A stretch of DNA of 64,000 bases from Anthopleura xanthogrammica (lineage: Eukaryota; Cnidaria; Anthozoa; Actiniaria; Actiniidae). Positions 45,113-57,020 of the stretch are shown one piece after another (position 1 is the first letter of the stretch; the number at the start of each line of letters is the position of its first letter). A program made the position numbers and the translations under genes. The DNA lies in the NCBI GenBank assembly GCA_964019055.1, contig OZ025213.1:9759216-9823215 (forward strand), in the 5' to 3' direction. The notes under the pieces are model-generated. The model searched no databases. It had not been told where the DNA came from and was given only the letters and a program-made list of their open reading frames with translations.

Positions 45113-46685
45113 TTAGCATGTTTATGAAAATAGCAGTAATGGGTTGTAACTCTGATATCTGCTATTACATTTATGAATCAAAGGGTCCTTATAGTGAGTT
45201 ATCATGTAAACTAAATGATATACCAGGGTTAAAAAAGGGAACAATAAAGTTAATTAACCATTGAATCATACATTCCAAAAACAATCACAAGAGCAAATTC
45301 TATTTTTCTTTATATACAATGTTTTATTAGCATGAACACTTTCAATATATTACATAATTATCATGCTTGCACTTCTGCAAGCAGTTAATCTTGAATCTCA
45401 TTCAGGCCTTGTCAACTGGTAATAACATTAAACCATACCGTCAATGGTTGATAAGCTCTGCTTCGATTTGTTTTCTATTTTTGCTTTTTTAAATTTTTGT
45501 TAATGTACAAAATAATTTACAGTCATTAAAGAGTCTGCAGGCATGTCAATATATAACCAAAATACTAGTAATGTTTACAACATGAGTAGCTGTTGTATTG
45601 GCTATACAACTGAGCTCGAGGTGAGTGGTAGCCATTTTGATATCTAGTTAATACAAGTGGTATTTTTTCATTAATTCTTCGATAACTAAGGTGGTATTTC
45701 CTATTAGTAGCACAGCTAAAACAATAAGCGAAAGCTTTTTGATAACGTTATTAAACCTTGTCATGCAATTAAAAAGATCCCAGACATGTAAATATTAAAT
45801 AATTGCACAGATACTTTAAGAGAAAATTGACGTAAGTGTGTATCACTATATCTAAATATACAGCTATTTCAAAAAGGTTGAAGGGACAAACTGAATGTCG
45901 ACCAGTGATTGCATGACTGAAAGGAACTGGTCACACTATCACAGAGACATGAACTGAATAACAATCACGTCCAATAATTCAGACATGGATTCAAGTGCTT
46001 CTAATTACGACTCAACTATAAACCTTTGTCTTTAGTTCCTTTTGTTAGTGCAATCATCAATCACTGATCGCCATTCCTGGTTAGCCCCTTTAATTTTTTT
46101 GGAGAACTAGATAAATAAAAGTGATAGGTAGTCTGTGTTAAATCATTCTTGGAGGAATTATGCTGGAATAGAATCTTAAGATCTGTATTTACATAGGTTT
46201 CAAATCTCTATTTCAATTCAGTGGACCAATGAGCAAATCAAAGTCACTGACCTAAAATTTTCCCATTTATATCTGTGTAATTCCCCTGGAAAAAGATTGT
46301 TTGAAATTTCATCCATGTTTACTTTCAGTCAAACCCAAGTTTATTGATGCCATAATATGGTTTCCTCATAATTTGTCCAAATTAACAGAGTTCAGTCATT
46401 ACTGATAAACAAAAAACAATACTCAAGGAAATAACACATGTCCAGAAATGGGAAAACATTGCTCCATTTAAAGAGGTCTATACACCAAATTCTTTCATTT
46501 TGATACAATCATTGGAAAAAGTTTCTGGCTTTTAGCTTAAAGTTAATAGCATATATTTGACAAATAAGGCATGCCTTCTAAATTTTCTTTGAGTATCAAA
46601 CATTTGGGTGCCTGTTTTTAATGATTATAGATTATATACTCCTCACTAGGTTACTATTTAATATACCATCAATTCCTGCCAGCAA

Positions 46686-48259
46686 CTATGAATGTTTTTC
46701 CAGTAACTGTTTTTCAAGTTCACTAGCTTTTTCTTTCAACTTCTGAACTTCTCTCTTCAAACGTTCATTTTCTCTTTCAAGTTGTTTCCATTTTTCAGAT
46801 ATTTCAATTTCTCTTTGTCTTCTCATGTCCCTAGACCGCCTAGCAGCCTCATTGTTCCGAATTCGTCGCTTCCAGTATTTGTCATCCTTACTGTCATCTG
46901 CTATAAACCTACGTTTCGCTTTTCTGCCCATTGGTAATGGATTATACTTGTATGCATAGTCAGAATGTCGCTTTTTTGAGGGGCTTTTTGGTTTTCTTTC
47001 CATTTCAAGTTCATCCTCATCAAAATTTGATTGTCTGTTTTGTTTTTCTTTTCTTCCACTCAATGTCTTCTCAGTTCGGTTAATGTTTTCTTTTTGTGTT
47101 AATTTGTTCCCTTGAGAAACAAAACTTTGAACCAAGTTATTTTGACTTGCTGGATTGAAATGCTTTACTCCAGTGGCAATCAGAAACTCATCAATGTCCA
47201 TGTAATCTGGAGGCAAACTCCCAGCAGACATGGAGTCAACACCACTGTCATTTGAAGTATCACTGTCAGCTAGTCATGAAAAAAAGAAAAAAAATTAATG
47301 TTAGTCATCTATGATAAAGAAATTCTCCAAAATCATCCAGAATGACAAACAGAAATTGAGATTTTTCCTTAGATACAGCACACAGGGATCCCAATTGTAA
47401 AGATTAGTGTCGCTGCTCGCCTTGTGGCTTGCAGCAATTAATCATTCCTACATTAGAATCCTATCTAACTGTGAGCTCATGCTCCTTTTCGAACATAAAT
47501 GAACAAATAGTATAGTGCAAGCTAGAAATGATGGTACTAGAAATGATGGTACTAGATTACTACAAGACTATGAAATGATCATGGATAATAATTCGAATAT
47601 CAAAACAAACAAATAGAAGAACAAATGAAATGAATGAAAAAGAGAAAAAATTAAAATGAATAAATAAAATAAGATTTATAAGAATATGACATGCGGGAGA
47701 AAAACCAAGAAGGGAGGAAGGAAAGAAAGAAATCTAAAAATAGTGTTTTTGACAAGCTCCCTCACAAACAATCAGACAGAAACGAAGGGAACATTAAGAG
47801 TGGAAGTGGGGCTTATAATCAATATAACTCTATGATAAATGTTTAGCTGGTTTCTCTATCACAACCTTTTCAACTTCATTTTCTCTTCTCTCATAACTCG
47901 AAGTTTTATTTTTACTGGAAAATTTTTACTTCAATTTTTCGAGATTGACGTCCGGTGTTGTTTATCTTAATTTTTCTTCAATATTCGTACAAATCATGTC
48001 ATTTTTTCTCTCGTTTTTGAATAACACTGTTCGTTTTAGGAATAAAATCATTTGCTCTAAGTCAACTATGAGTTTACTTCATCACCCGGCATAGTATGTA
48101 TTTTTAGTGGATACACCGCTAAACCCGGGCGCTAAAGCAGCTTGGTTCTAAAGTCTAAAATCTTCGTACTTAACCAGAGAAATAAGTAAAGCAGTTTGAA
48201 AAATACTTACAAATGCACGAATAGTTTGAGGAGGACATCGGACTTGGTGCTTCAGTCAT
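46686..48259 (-). CDS. PAR/CES-2-type bZIP transcription factor, two exons, 210 aa
   Basis: Exons 48259-48211 and 47269-46686 join in frame (633 nt) across a GT-AG intron of about 940 bp. It encodes a nuclear bZIP DNA-binding protein. The basic region starts with KDDKYWKRRIRNNEAARRSR (about residues 144-163) and leads into a leucine zipper (about 180-205) ending at the C-terminus. The KDDKYW preamble and NN-x-AA-x-RSRD core are typical of the PAR group (HLF, TEF, DBP) and NFIL3/CES-2 relatives. The rest is acidic and Ser-rich at the N-terminus (SDSDTSNDSGVDS), then low complexity with a KKR/GRKAKRR nuclear localisation region. At 210 aa it is shorter than vertebrate PAR factors. An in-frame second ATG inside exon 2 could give a shorter form. 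Subgroup assignment is by eye. Confidence 0.9.
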
Positions 48260-48407
48260 TATTTCGCTTAAATTTCTACTGCGTTTAGATAGCTACCTCT
48301 CACTCGCATCTTCCAAACCAACTATATTGAAAACACTAGATCTTACTTCTATCGTGATTGGTTGCCTCGAAGCAAGTCACGTTGCCCGACGCATGTTACG
48401 AAAATCT

Positions 48408-48639
48408 GTTATATAACATTTCTGACGACTTGACTTTAACCTTCGCAAAAATAATATCAAATCACAAAATAGAACACGATTGTTATTTTTAATTGTATGA
48501 TATGATGAAAGAAAAGAAGTAAGTTCCTTTTATTTATTTATTTTTTCAAATTTGAGGATATTTTGCTTGTCACGTGTACCACGAAGTTACGTAAGTTTCG
48601 GGTTATTTTCGGGTAGAATCCCGAAGCATCTGACGTAAC
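48408..48639 (-). promoter_or_regulatory. bZIP upstream region with D-box, E-box and CRE-like sites
   Basis: Upstream of the bZIP ATG are four candidate sites. The palindrome gttatataac (48408-48417) lies 149 bp away and is TATA-like as well as one base from a D-box. CACGTG is at 48571-48576. gttacgtaag (48586-48595) matches the PAR-bZIP D-box consensus RTTAYGTAAY at nine of ten positions. tgacgtaac is at 48631-48639. Activity is inference. Confidence 0.45.
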
Positions 48640-48796
48640 ACTAACAGACCACAACGGGACCACAACCCCACAAGCACCAGTGTCAAAATGAACTCCAGAA
48701 ATGAAAAGAGTATTTCAATATAAGTAAAAAGGTGAAGTTTCAGCTCAAAAGGTATGACACAAGAGAAATGGCATGATTATATAATCTGTGGAGCTT

Positions 48797-48889
48797 GCCA
48801 TCGCATAGCCTGCGTAGCAAGCCCTCATGAGGGGGAGGTGACAGCACCCCTCCCTTCGCTTGGGCCTGCTACACAAGCTAGCCATCGCA
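48797..48889. mobile_element. 75-bp TAG-ended MITE with 9-bp target duplication
   Basis: The element spans 48806-48880. Terminal arms tagcctgcgtagcaagccc and gggcctgctacacaagcta are inverted with a few mismatches. It is flanked by a perfect 9-bp direct repeat gccatcgca (48797-48805 and 48881-48889). Confidence 0.75.
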
Positions 48890-48996
48890 CATTAAAATTT
48901 TCTATCCTTATAAAGTTTTAATTTATATGATTTTAAACTTCATTTTTTTAATTTTATAATTCATACCAATAAGCTATCTTATACAGCTATCTTATA

Positions 48997-49170
48997 CAGC
49001 GCTTACAATATGCTCTAAATGCTGCAGCTAGGCTTATTAGTCTTACTTTTTGTCTACAAAGCAATTAATGGTATTGCGCCGACTTATATTGCTGACTTAA
49101 TATTTCCTTATGTTCCATCTCGATTCTTTTAAGAAAAAGTTAAAAACACTTTTATACAAAGAGGCTTATT
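48997..49170 (+). mobile_element. LINE reverse-transcriptase C-terminal remnant
   Basis: Conceptual translation gives QRLQYALNAAARLI, then VYKAINGIAPTYIADLIFPY, and after a frame break KKKLKTLLYKEAY. These are the usual C-terminal landmarks of L2/CR1-type LINE proteins, here with internal deletions between them. It is a dead fragment. A short tandem duplication (agctatcttatac twice) precedes it. Confidence 0.65.
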
Positions 49171-49370
49171 GTTGATTGTGCTATTAAGTAAATTTTATGA
49201 GCTGTGGTGGTGAGGGGGGTATTAGTTACTTCTTAAATTTCGATTGTATTTTAATTATTTAATTAGTTATATAGTTTTAGTATTATCATAGACAGATTAA
49301 TATTCTTTTCTGAAATATTGCCGTATTTCTATTTAAATTGTTGTAAGAGTGCTTTGCGCATCTTATGTAA

Positions 49371-49731
49371 AAGCGAGAGGGGCTGGGTACGAGTTTCTAA
49401 ATTGTGATAATGACAACACTAAACTCACATAGCCAAAAAGAGCACATCAAGCTCTACAATATTCCGAAGTTTGGTGTTAATCCGATCAATATTGATGAAT
49501 TTAAAACCATTCAAAAATGCTAGAATTTACAAAGAAATGTATGGTGTCCGGACACTATGTCCCGACACCATACATTTCTTTGTATTTTTGAATGGCAGTA
49601 AATCGTTCAATATTGATCCGATTAACACAAAACTTCGGAATTTTGTAAAGCTCGATGTGCTCTTTTTGGCTATGTGAGTTTTGTGTTGTCATCATCACAA
49701 TTTAGAAACTCGTACCCAGCCCCTCTCGACT
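49371..49731. repeat. Long near-perfect foldback, arms of about 175 bp
   Basis: The left arm starts cgagaggggctgggtacgag and the right arm ends ctcgtacccagcccctctcg. The arms pair through aaagagcacatcaagctcta / gctcgatgtgctctttttgg and caaagaaatgtatggtgtcc / gacaccatacatttctttg. The loop is under ten nucleotides. High arm identity suggests a recent origin. Confidence 0.8.
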
Positions 49732-49760
49732 TGAAATCCGGCAATAGACCAATATCACGA

Positions 49761-50134
49761 TAGCTTGACATTATAAAAATTAATATTTGATTTACAAGAA
49801 AAAAGAGATTACTAGCAAATTTGTCACATCCATATAATAGTAAAATTGCAAAGTTTTGTAAAAATTGCTTTTAAACTAACAAATATATGAATTTTTGAAA
49901 CTAAGCATGTGTGTTGCCGGGCATCGCATGACAGACAAGCCTCGTTATCAGTTTAGATACATACATTTCTTTGCAAAAATTCCACAAAAATTCTTAGATT
50001 CAAAAATTTGTATCTTCGTTAATTAATTGAAGGCCAACATTTACAAAACTTTGCAATTTTACTATTATGGATGTGACAAATTTGATTGTAAACTTTTTTT
50101 CCCGAAAAAACAAATATCTTATAATGTCAAGCTA
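49761..50134. mobile_element. Foldback with TAGCTTGACATTATA termini
   Basis: The left end tagcttgacattata and right end tataatgtcaagcta are exact inverted repeats. The arms continue less perfectly through ttgtcacatccataatagta-type sequence and ttactattatggatgtgaca. The flanking 9-mers do not match convincingly. Confidence 0.6.
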
Positions 50135-50983
50135 TTGTACCGTGACCTTGACGTCACGACTGCGTTCTCACACGAGGCCCAAGCTTGGTTTTTCCTTCAT
50201 GCCAACACCCAAAAACTAGTGAAAACTTATGGAATCATTCTAAGTAAATTACAGTTAATAAATATACCGCTTTGCTTTCTGATGGAAAATCCAAAACTTG
50301 TTAATTCATTTCTTTTTTTCTCTTTATTTCATTCATCTTTTTGTGTCCTGTCTTTGCTGGGGCCAAGCCTTTAGCACAATTGGAGCCTTTTTAACGAAAA
50401 TAGAGAGGAAGCACCAATATCTAGATCTATAATTCATGTCTCCTTTTTTATTTAGACTGCGTGGCAGCTCTGGGGGATTTGGGAGGAGGGAAAGGGAGGG
50501 GGATGGGGGAGATGAAGAAAGGAGAGCCTGCACTCACCCTCTAGGTTTTTGTGTAAGTGCGGCCACCAGAGGCTGCGCATTCCTATTGGTCGAAATGAAG
50601 GAATGATTGGCAAGACAATGACAAACTTAATTTGGCCCCTCCCCAATCCCACAGAGCCGCCATGCAGGCTATTTTGGCTTAAATTCCTGATTTCTTCAAA
50701 CAATATTTTGGAAATAAGTCAAATGAAAACGAATAAAACGTGTAAGTTTCTAGAGGTCTTGGGGAGGGCATGCCCCTCCCCCCCCCCCCCCCCCCATTCC
50801 TAAGGCATTTCAGTCCAATAGCTTCAAGAGAATGAGGATGCACAGACACCCAGTGAACATACACTAAACCAGCCCCCGAAGGAATTGTATTTTTTTGTCT
50901 AGCACTGTTTAATACAATAAGACCCCCCCCCCCCAATCAATTGGATTGCAGTAAGAGTTACGGTTCCTTTTTTTTCCGTGTGA

Positions 50984-51110
50984 TGCCATGACAGGAGGCA
51001 CAACAATACAGCTCTAGTCTTTTCCCAATGGAAAACCAAATTCTTTCTCATGTCAGTAATAAGAAATATTGTTCCAGCCTCTGTCATGGCTGCCATCACA
51101 TGTGCAGTTC
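50984..51110. repeat. Foldback related to 43326-43520
   Basis: The arms tgatgccatgacaggaggca and cctctgtcatggctgccatc are inverted and share their sequence with the inner arms of 43326-43520. The copy is degraded at both ends. Confidence 0.5.
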
Positions 51111-52495
51111 ATATGATAATTAGTCTCTTTTGCAGCCTCCATTAGTTTCAGCCCCAGAACCCAGTTTCATGAGGATCTGGGACCAAAATCATAATGACTG
51201 CTGCAAAGAAGACTAATATGACAACAAAAAATGTTGTTAAAAAACTGTGATGTATTTCCACATACAGGAATAAAAAAGGAATTGTCCAAGAATCACTCAT
51301 TCAACTGATAATAATAATTAGTTTATTTTAAGTCATTGAATGCATCTGAAGTTATGGTATGATTGATTGAGTGGCTCAAGTTTCCATTTACATTTGTAAA
51401 TAGAAACATTAACATACATAATATGTTTTATATTATAAAATATTTAATATAAGTTAACCCACACTGCCAAATGTTCATTCTTTTCCTAATTTACTTGGTG
51501 AAAAAAATTTAAAGTAAATTATTGGAATATTTTTTGTATAATTATGGATCAGCAACAGTTCCATAGTTCATGTTATGTGACATCAAGGATGACTGTTCTG
51601 CAATCTGATAAGTTTCTTCAGTCATGCTGCAATGAAAAAAGAAAAACATAACTCTCACTCTTATATTGACCGAATGCCAGCTAGTATGGCCACCATATCA
51701 TTATTATAATTTTTTTAATTCATATTTTAGTTGACCTCTACATTAAATTATAGATAAGAATGACATCAACAAAGTTAGAAAGTTTGAGACAAAATTATTA
51801 AATGCTTGAGAAGTTTAGCTAATTTAAAAAAAGTGAAAAACACTAAAAGGCTAGCAAGGAAACAGATCACTGAACACATACAAATCTCTGTAATTTTGAT
51901 TCCAAATAGCTTCACTTGAATTCAATTTATAGCAATGAACCTTCCAAAAATACATATTTCTGTTTGCTCTTTCTGATTGTGTGCTTATTTTTTAAGATTA
52001 GGTTTTTATTTCTAAAAGTCAATGGAGGCCATATTGGCATTCGGTGTATGGGAACCAGATTATCCCTCCAGACATTGGAATAATATTTGAAAAAATCTTG
52101 AAATTTTCATTTAAGTATATGACAATAGGCTGAATAAGCATCTGTCATGGTGTCTATTTTTAGGTCAGGAAACATGCAGGACCCTTTTAACCTCCAAGTT
52201 TTCTAGTCTATGACATAATTACTGCCCAGGGCTCAGCTCCAGGACATATTACCTTCCAAACCAGAATTATACCAACTTGAAGACCACATTCAATAATTGC
52301 TTATTATAATAATAAAGCTTTATTTATTCTTGAATGGCAAATAAATTTGAAAAACTCAAGATTACATGAAATAAGATTTAAATATATACGACAATAAAAA
52401 GGCTAATAATTTACGTACACCTACTTGCAAGAACGTTGCCACACAACAACCGAACACATGCAGTCCAGTGGATTAGGAATAAATCAAAAGCAAGT

Positions 52496-54094
52496 ATTAA
52501 TTGTGGTCTACCTTCGGTACAAGCATTACCATGTATGGGCTCAATGAACAAAAGATGTTCGTACCACAGCTAAGCCACTGCACCATTTTTGTTATTATTA
52601 TTTCATTTTTGTTATATTCAATTTTAAGACTACCGGTACTTTCAGTGCAGCTCTCCTGAAATGAAAATTGGAATTTTGAAAGGAGAGTGAGAAAGGAAGA
52701 AGAAAAAGAAAACAGAAAAAAGGGAAGGAAAAGAAAGAATCACATACACAAAGAAATATTTATTTATTTATTTATTTATTACGCTTTCAACAGAGTTGTG
52801 GATTGTCTAACAGGTGGAATTACACCTATAACCTAGACATCCATATAAAACATAAAATAAACAAAAAAGTTACAAAGTAAATTACTGCATTACGGCCTAC
52901 ATTTAGAGCAGCGGCAACTAGTAACCCAAGAACAGGTGTCACTCGTTGCAAAAGAAGTTAGAAAGAAATTATAATAATAAATTAAGAGCTGCTCATTGAA
53001 AGACTTAAGCTTGGTACATTGTCTGAGCTCAATAGGTAGATTGTTCCAGAGAGGTATTACTCGATTAAAAAAAGATGTAGCGAAGGTCTCAGTCTTATAA
53101 TGGGATGAATTATATAGGGGTCATAATAAATCAAAATATACAAATAGTTCAAGTGAATTGACTGGTGATTACATAGTAACCAATATTAGTCCATAGACCT
53201 TTTCTGAAATAACAAAAATGGTGCAGTGGCTAAGCTGTGTAATATCATGATTACCTCGGGATTCATTGTTTCCAGAGGGATGTTTAAGGTCTAACATCCC
53301 CCTGGATGAATAGTGATGAGGGATATTTAGTCTAAATATCCCTCATGAATATAATCATGAGGGATATTTAGACTAAATATCCCTCCTGAATATAATCATG
53401 AGGGATATTTAGTCTAAATATCCCTCATCACTATTCATGAGGCATGGTCCCTCATATGACAATCACCGGGACCATGGCTGGGTAGCATTGACCCAATCGA
53501 AAATTTTGCGCAATGACTCTGGACTACACATTATTGAACACCCCAGCACTTGTGGGATCCATTGAATAATCTTTGCGCATGCATTGACTAGCCGAGAATT
53601 TTTCTTACTATTTGTGACGTAATCAAGACTGTTTCAAAACACTTCATTAATACCGCTCTAGGCCAACCAAAGTGAATTAGGGTAAAGCACCACGAATGAA
53701 TGAATGCTGGTTCAATTCGCTATTGTCGCATTTAACAAAGGCAAATTCCCTTAAGTATGCCGCATATCAACAGCTTTGTAAAACTTTGTAATTTATGCTT
53801 CGTACGAAAGCTAACATATTTCCTAAGAGGAGTTTTATTCCTTGGTAATCATAATATTACAAACTAATAGCATGAAATTTCGGGTGATTAGTGATTAAAT
53901 GTCCCCTCAAGCCTCGAGAGGTTTAGTTAAAGTCCCTCCGCCTTCGGCGTCGGGACTTCAACAAAACCTCCCTCGGCTTTCAGGGACATTTAATCACTAA
54001 TCACCCTCATGTCATGCTATTACTTATAAGTACGAACATCTTTTGTTCATTGAGCCCACACATGGTAATGCTTGTACCGAAGGTAGACCACAAT
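52496..54094. mobile_element. Nested element cluster bounded by terminal inverted repeats of about 65 bp
   Basis: Outer ends attaattgtggtctaccttc (52498) through gaacaaaagatgttcgta pair with tacgaacatcttttgttc through gaaggtagaccacaattaat (54030-54094). Immediately inside the left end lies cagctaagccactgcaccat, whose inverse is at 53211-53243, far from the right end. So roughly 0.8 kb has been inserted between 53244 and 54029. That insert holds three copies of the palindrome agggatatttagtctaaata tccct (about 53328-53430) and a foldback at 53862-54026 with arms ggtgattagtgattaaatgt ccc. A LINE tail lies between the inner repeats. No transposase was seen. Confidence 0.65.
52752..53160 (-). mobile_element. 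LINE 3' end with (AAAT)n tail
   Basis: On the minus strand the sequence encodes TFATSFFNRVIPLWNNLP, then KLKSFNEQLLIYYYN and CSWVTSCRCSKC. This is the C-terminal end of an L2/CR1-type LINE protein with its characteristic RVIPLWNNLP and terminal Cys-rich motif. The 3' side finishes in an (aaat)n tract (about 52757-52785), which is the normal microsatellite-like tail of such elements. It is 5' truncated. Confidence 0.7.
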
Positions 54095-57020
54095 TAATAC
54101 TGTTTATTAAACTTTAATGAAATGACGACATTTTTCAGGTTTTTCAACTTTACTGACATGTTTGGACAGTCTCCTGTTATTAAACTCAGAAAAGGTCTGT
54201 TTCCTTGTATTAAGAACAAAATATGACTTAGGTTACTTGAGCTCACTCACATGAATAGCTGTTATTCATGGTTGCAATTCTTCTTAGTTTATCGTTGCTA
54301 TGTGCCAAAAGCTCAACAAATTAGCTAGAATATCTCAGAATTTAAAACTATATTGTGAAAAATTGATTATAAATTGTTTTGATTGTTTACTGTTCTGTGA
54401 AAATAAAATAAAAATGCCTGGTAATCCATGTAGTACTTTAAAAAGATACTGTGTAGGTGTTTGTGGGACAAGATTTTAATTCCACTGAGAAAACTGCTGC
54501 AATAGAGCTTTCCAGGATTCGCTTGGATGATCACGAAACAATGGTTTCAAGTTGAGACCAAACTTGATTTTTTTTCTTGATTTATCAAGGCCAACTTCAA
54601 CTTAAATTAAAACCATTGTTTTGGGATCATCCAAGCAAATTCAGGAAATGTCAGACTATAGTGATTAGTTTGCTATTGTCTTTACCAGAAACATGAATAA
54701 CAGTAAATAAGCCTGTAATAAGATATTCTTTTGTTTTAAGTATCATACAAGTGAGGCTATTGGGTCAATACAATGCGTGTTGTCTCATTTGCATGCATCC
54801 GTAAAATCTCCTATTAGAATTCTACTTGGCCTTTTTGTGACTTCAGAAATTATCACCAGGTTTACAATGTAAATATCTGTACATACAAGGATTACAGATT
54901 ATTTTGTATACCTTCTCTAGAGTTTCCACTTCAAAGAGGTCTAACCTTGAATTCCCTGGAAAAAGAATGGGGATTGTAGTCAAGTTTGGGAGGAATTACA
55001 AAATCAAGTAAAGGAATTGAATACTAAGGTTTCAAAACTATTTGATATTATATTTGTATCTGCCAAGGGTAATTTATTCACATGCAATATTACAAACCAG
55101 TTAAAGTGTTTCTCAATATTATGTGTGGAATCCTACAATTTTGTTGCGACAAAGTAAGGGCCCACATTAATTTGGTGAAAGCTGTGGTGGTGTCCCGCCA
55201 TTCAATTCTCTATTTCTCGTTTTCATTCCCCCCCCCCCCTCCCCCCCAGTTACGCACCTACTAAACTGATTACTGATTTCATTTTAAAAGGCAAAGTTAA
55301 ATAAATAAAAATAAAATATTACAAACTAGTTACAGTTTTTCTCAATATCATGTGCAAATTCCTATAATTTTGTTGCGACAAATTAGGTTTTGGAAAATGT
55401 CAATAAATTATTAAGGCATTCCCATGACATTCCATAGCCATGTGCTTCATTGAAATACCTTTATTTACATCCACCAAAAACCTATTTCGTCACAAAATTA
55501 TGACAAACTGAACAATTTCGCATGATTGGGATCAACGTTGTAATTAGGATGAACTTGACCAAAGGGGTAAAGTTGTAGAAATTTGTTTACAGAAAGTTTG
55601 ATGTTAACCGCCGTTTTAAATCAATTTTTATTGAGCATTTAAACAGAAAAGTGTAACACTTTCAGATATTCAGACAACTAGAGCTATCAGTATTAGAATC
55701 TATTAACTCACTTTAGAATTTAAAGCAATCACACAATTTCCTAACATAGTACTGACAGTCAAGTTATGATGAGCATGGCAGAGCATTTTTGATAGATGCT
55801 CAAAGCAAATATAAAATATATCTAAAATATATTGTTTCCATAAAATTCCTATAAAACATATTTCAAATGTATACCTCAGTCATAATGTGAACTCAGATTT
55901 TTAAATGGATACCTAATGTCATCTCAGCAGCAAATACACTACTTACTTCATACAACGTACAGTTTAATGAACTGATATCTATTCTGAAATATTATGCATC
56001 TATTTTGAATCCCTGTTTTGTGGCCCCTGGCTGGGGAATGTCAATGAAGATAAAAGGAAAAATTCCAACACTGATTGATAGGGATGGCTAATCAATGTCT
56101 ACTATATGCTTTCAATGGCTAGTTTTTGTCAACCATGAAATAGATGACTTGAAGAAACAATTCCTATGTGATATTAAAAGGTGTCATTCTAAAATAATGT
56201 AACATAGTGGTCAACTACAGACACTACATTAACAACGAAAAGCCTTAACTAAAAACATCAGAAAATTCAATATAGACTAATAAACTGAAGAAAAAATTAA
56301 ATAGCCTGCAATATTACAAAGTATGTCCCAACTGATCATCTGGTATCAACATTTAAGCAATGAAGGCATTCCTTTGATATCAACTTCTTTAACCTTCATG
56401 AGCTTGATGGTGGTTGTAGAATAACGTTCCAAACATTGCAACATTTTATCACTTTGGTCTACATTTTAAAAGATGCATTTTTCATTTCTTAAATGGATTA
56501 GAAAACAATTTCTGTATGGAAATCTAGATTTTTTTTAACAAAAAAATATTAGGTGGTTTACTGTGTAAATATGGCACAGATTCTACAAGGATGGTGAGTT
56601 GTTTGCTGGAAGAAATCTAAGCAATACTTTAAAAGAAAATAACTTACTTTAAAGCTGATTGTGCACTACATGTACATTACAATATGTACCTACCAATAAT
56701 TATTAACTTATTTTGTAGTGTCTAACATTCATTTTATAATATAATATTTTCTTATAAAAAAACAATACTTCTAGTGAATACTTCTTTTAATAAATAAATA
56801 TTGTCCACAAAATGTCTCTACTGTGATCAACTGTCTATAGAGAAAGGTGAACTCCAGAAAGATAACCCTCCATCCAGAAAATGCACTGGAATCTTCCCTT
56901 GATCTTTCACACTGCTAAAACAAAATTCCACAATACATGGATTAGGAAGGAACCTCCTTGTTTCTACAGTCATCTTGATAGAGATTTTAGGCAACACCCA
57001 ACCAGATAAGTTGATTTTTG

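Larger units (their letters stand above)
42590..46685. other. Intergenic, dense in inverted-repeat elements
   Basis: No gene was recognised between HMMR and the bZIP gene. It contains a structured repeat (42675-43013), three long foldbacks (43326-43520, 43757-44032, 44328-44822) and a repeat carrying a clean small insertion (44886-45112). Candidate HMMR polyadenylation signals, aataaa, occur at 43266-43271 and 44185-44190. The span 45113-46685 is AT-rich with no feature I can name; the bZIP 3' UTR must start there. Confidence 0.55.
48260..57020. other. Intergenic, repeat-rich
   Basis: Between the bZIP start and the CP2-like gene end I find no further gene. The contents are the listed foldbacks, two LINE fragments and a nest of elements at 52496-54094, plus G/C homopolymer runs (50777, 50923, 55227). 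The stretches 51150-52490 and 54100-57020 are AT-rich with no recognisable coding sequence. The 3' UTR of the CP2-like gene would lie at the right-hand end, below 57021. Confidence 0.5.
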
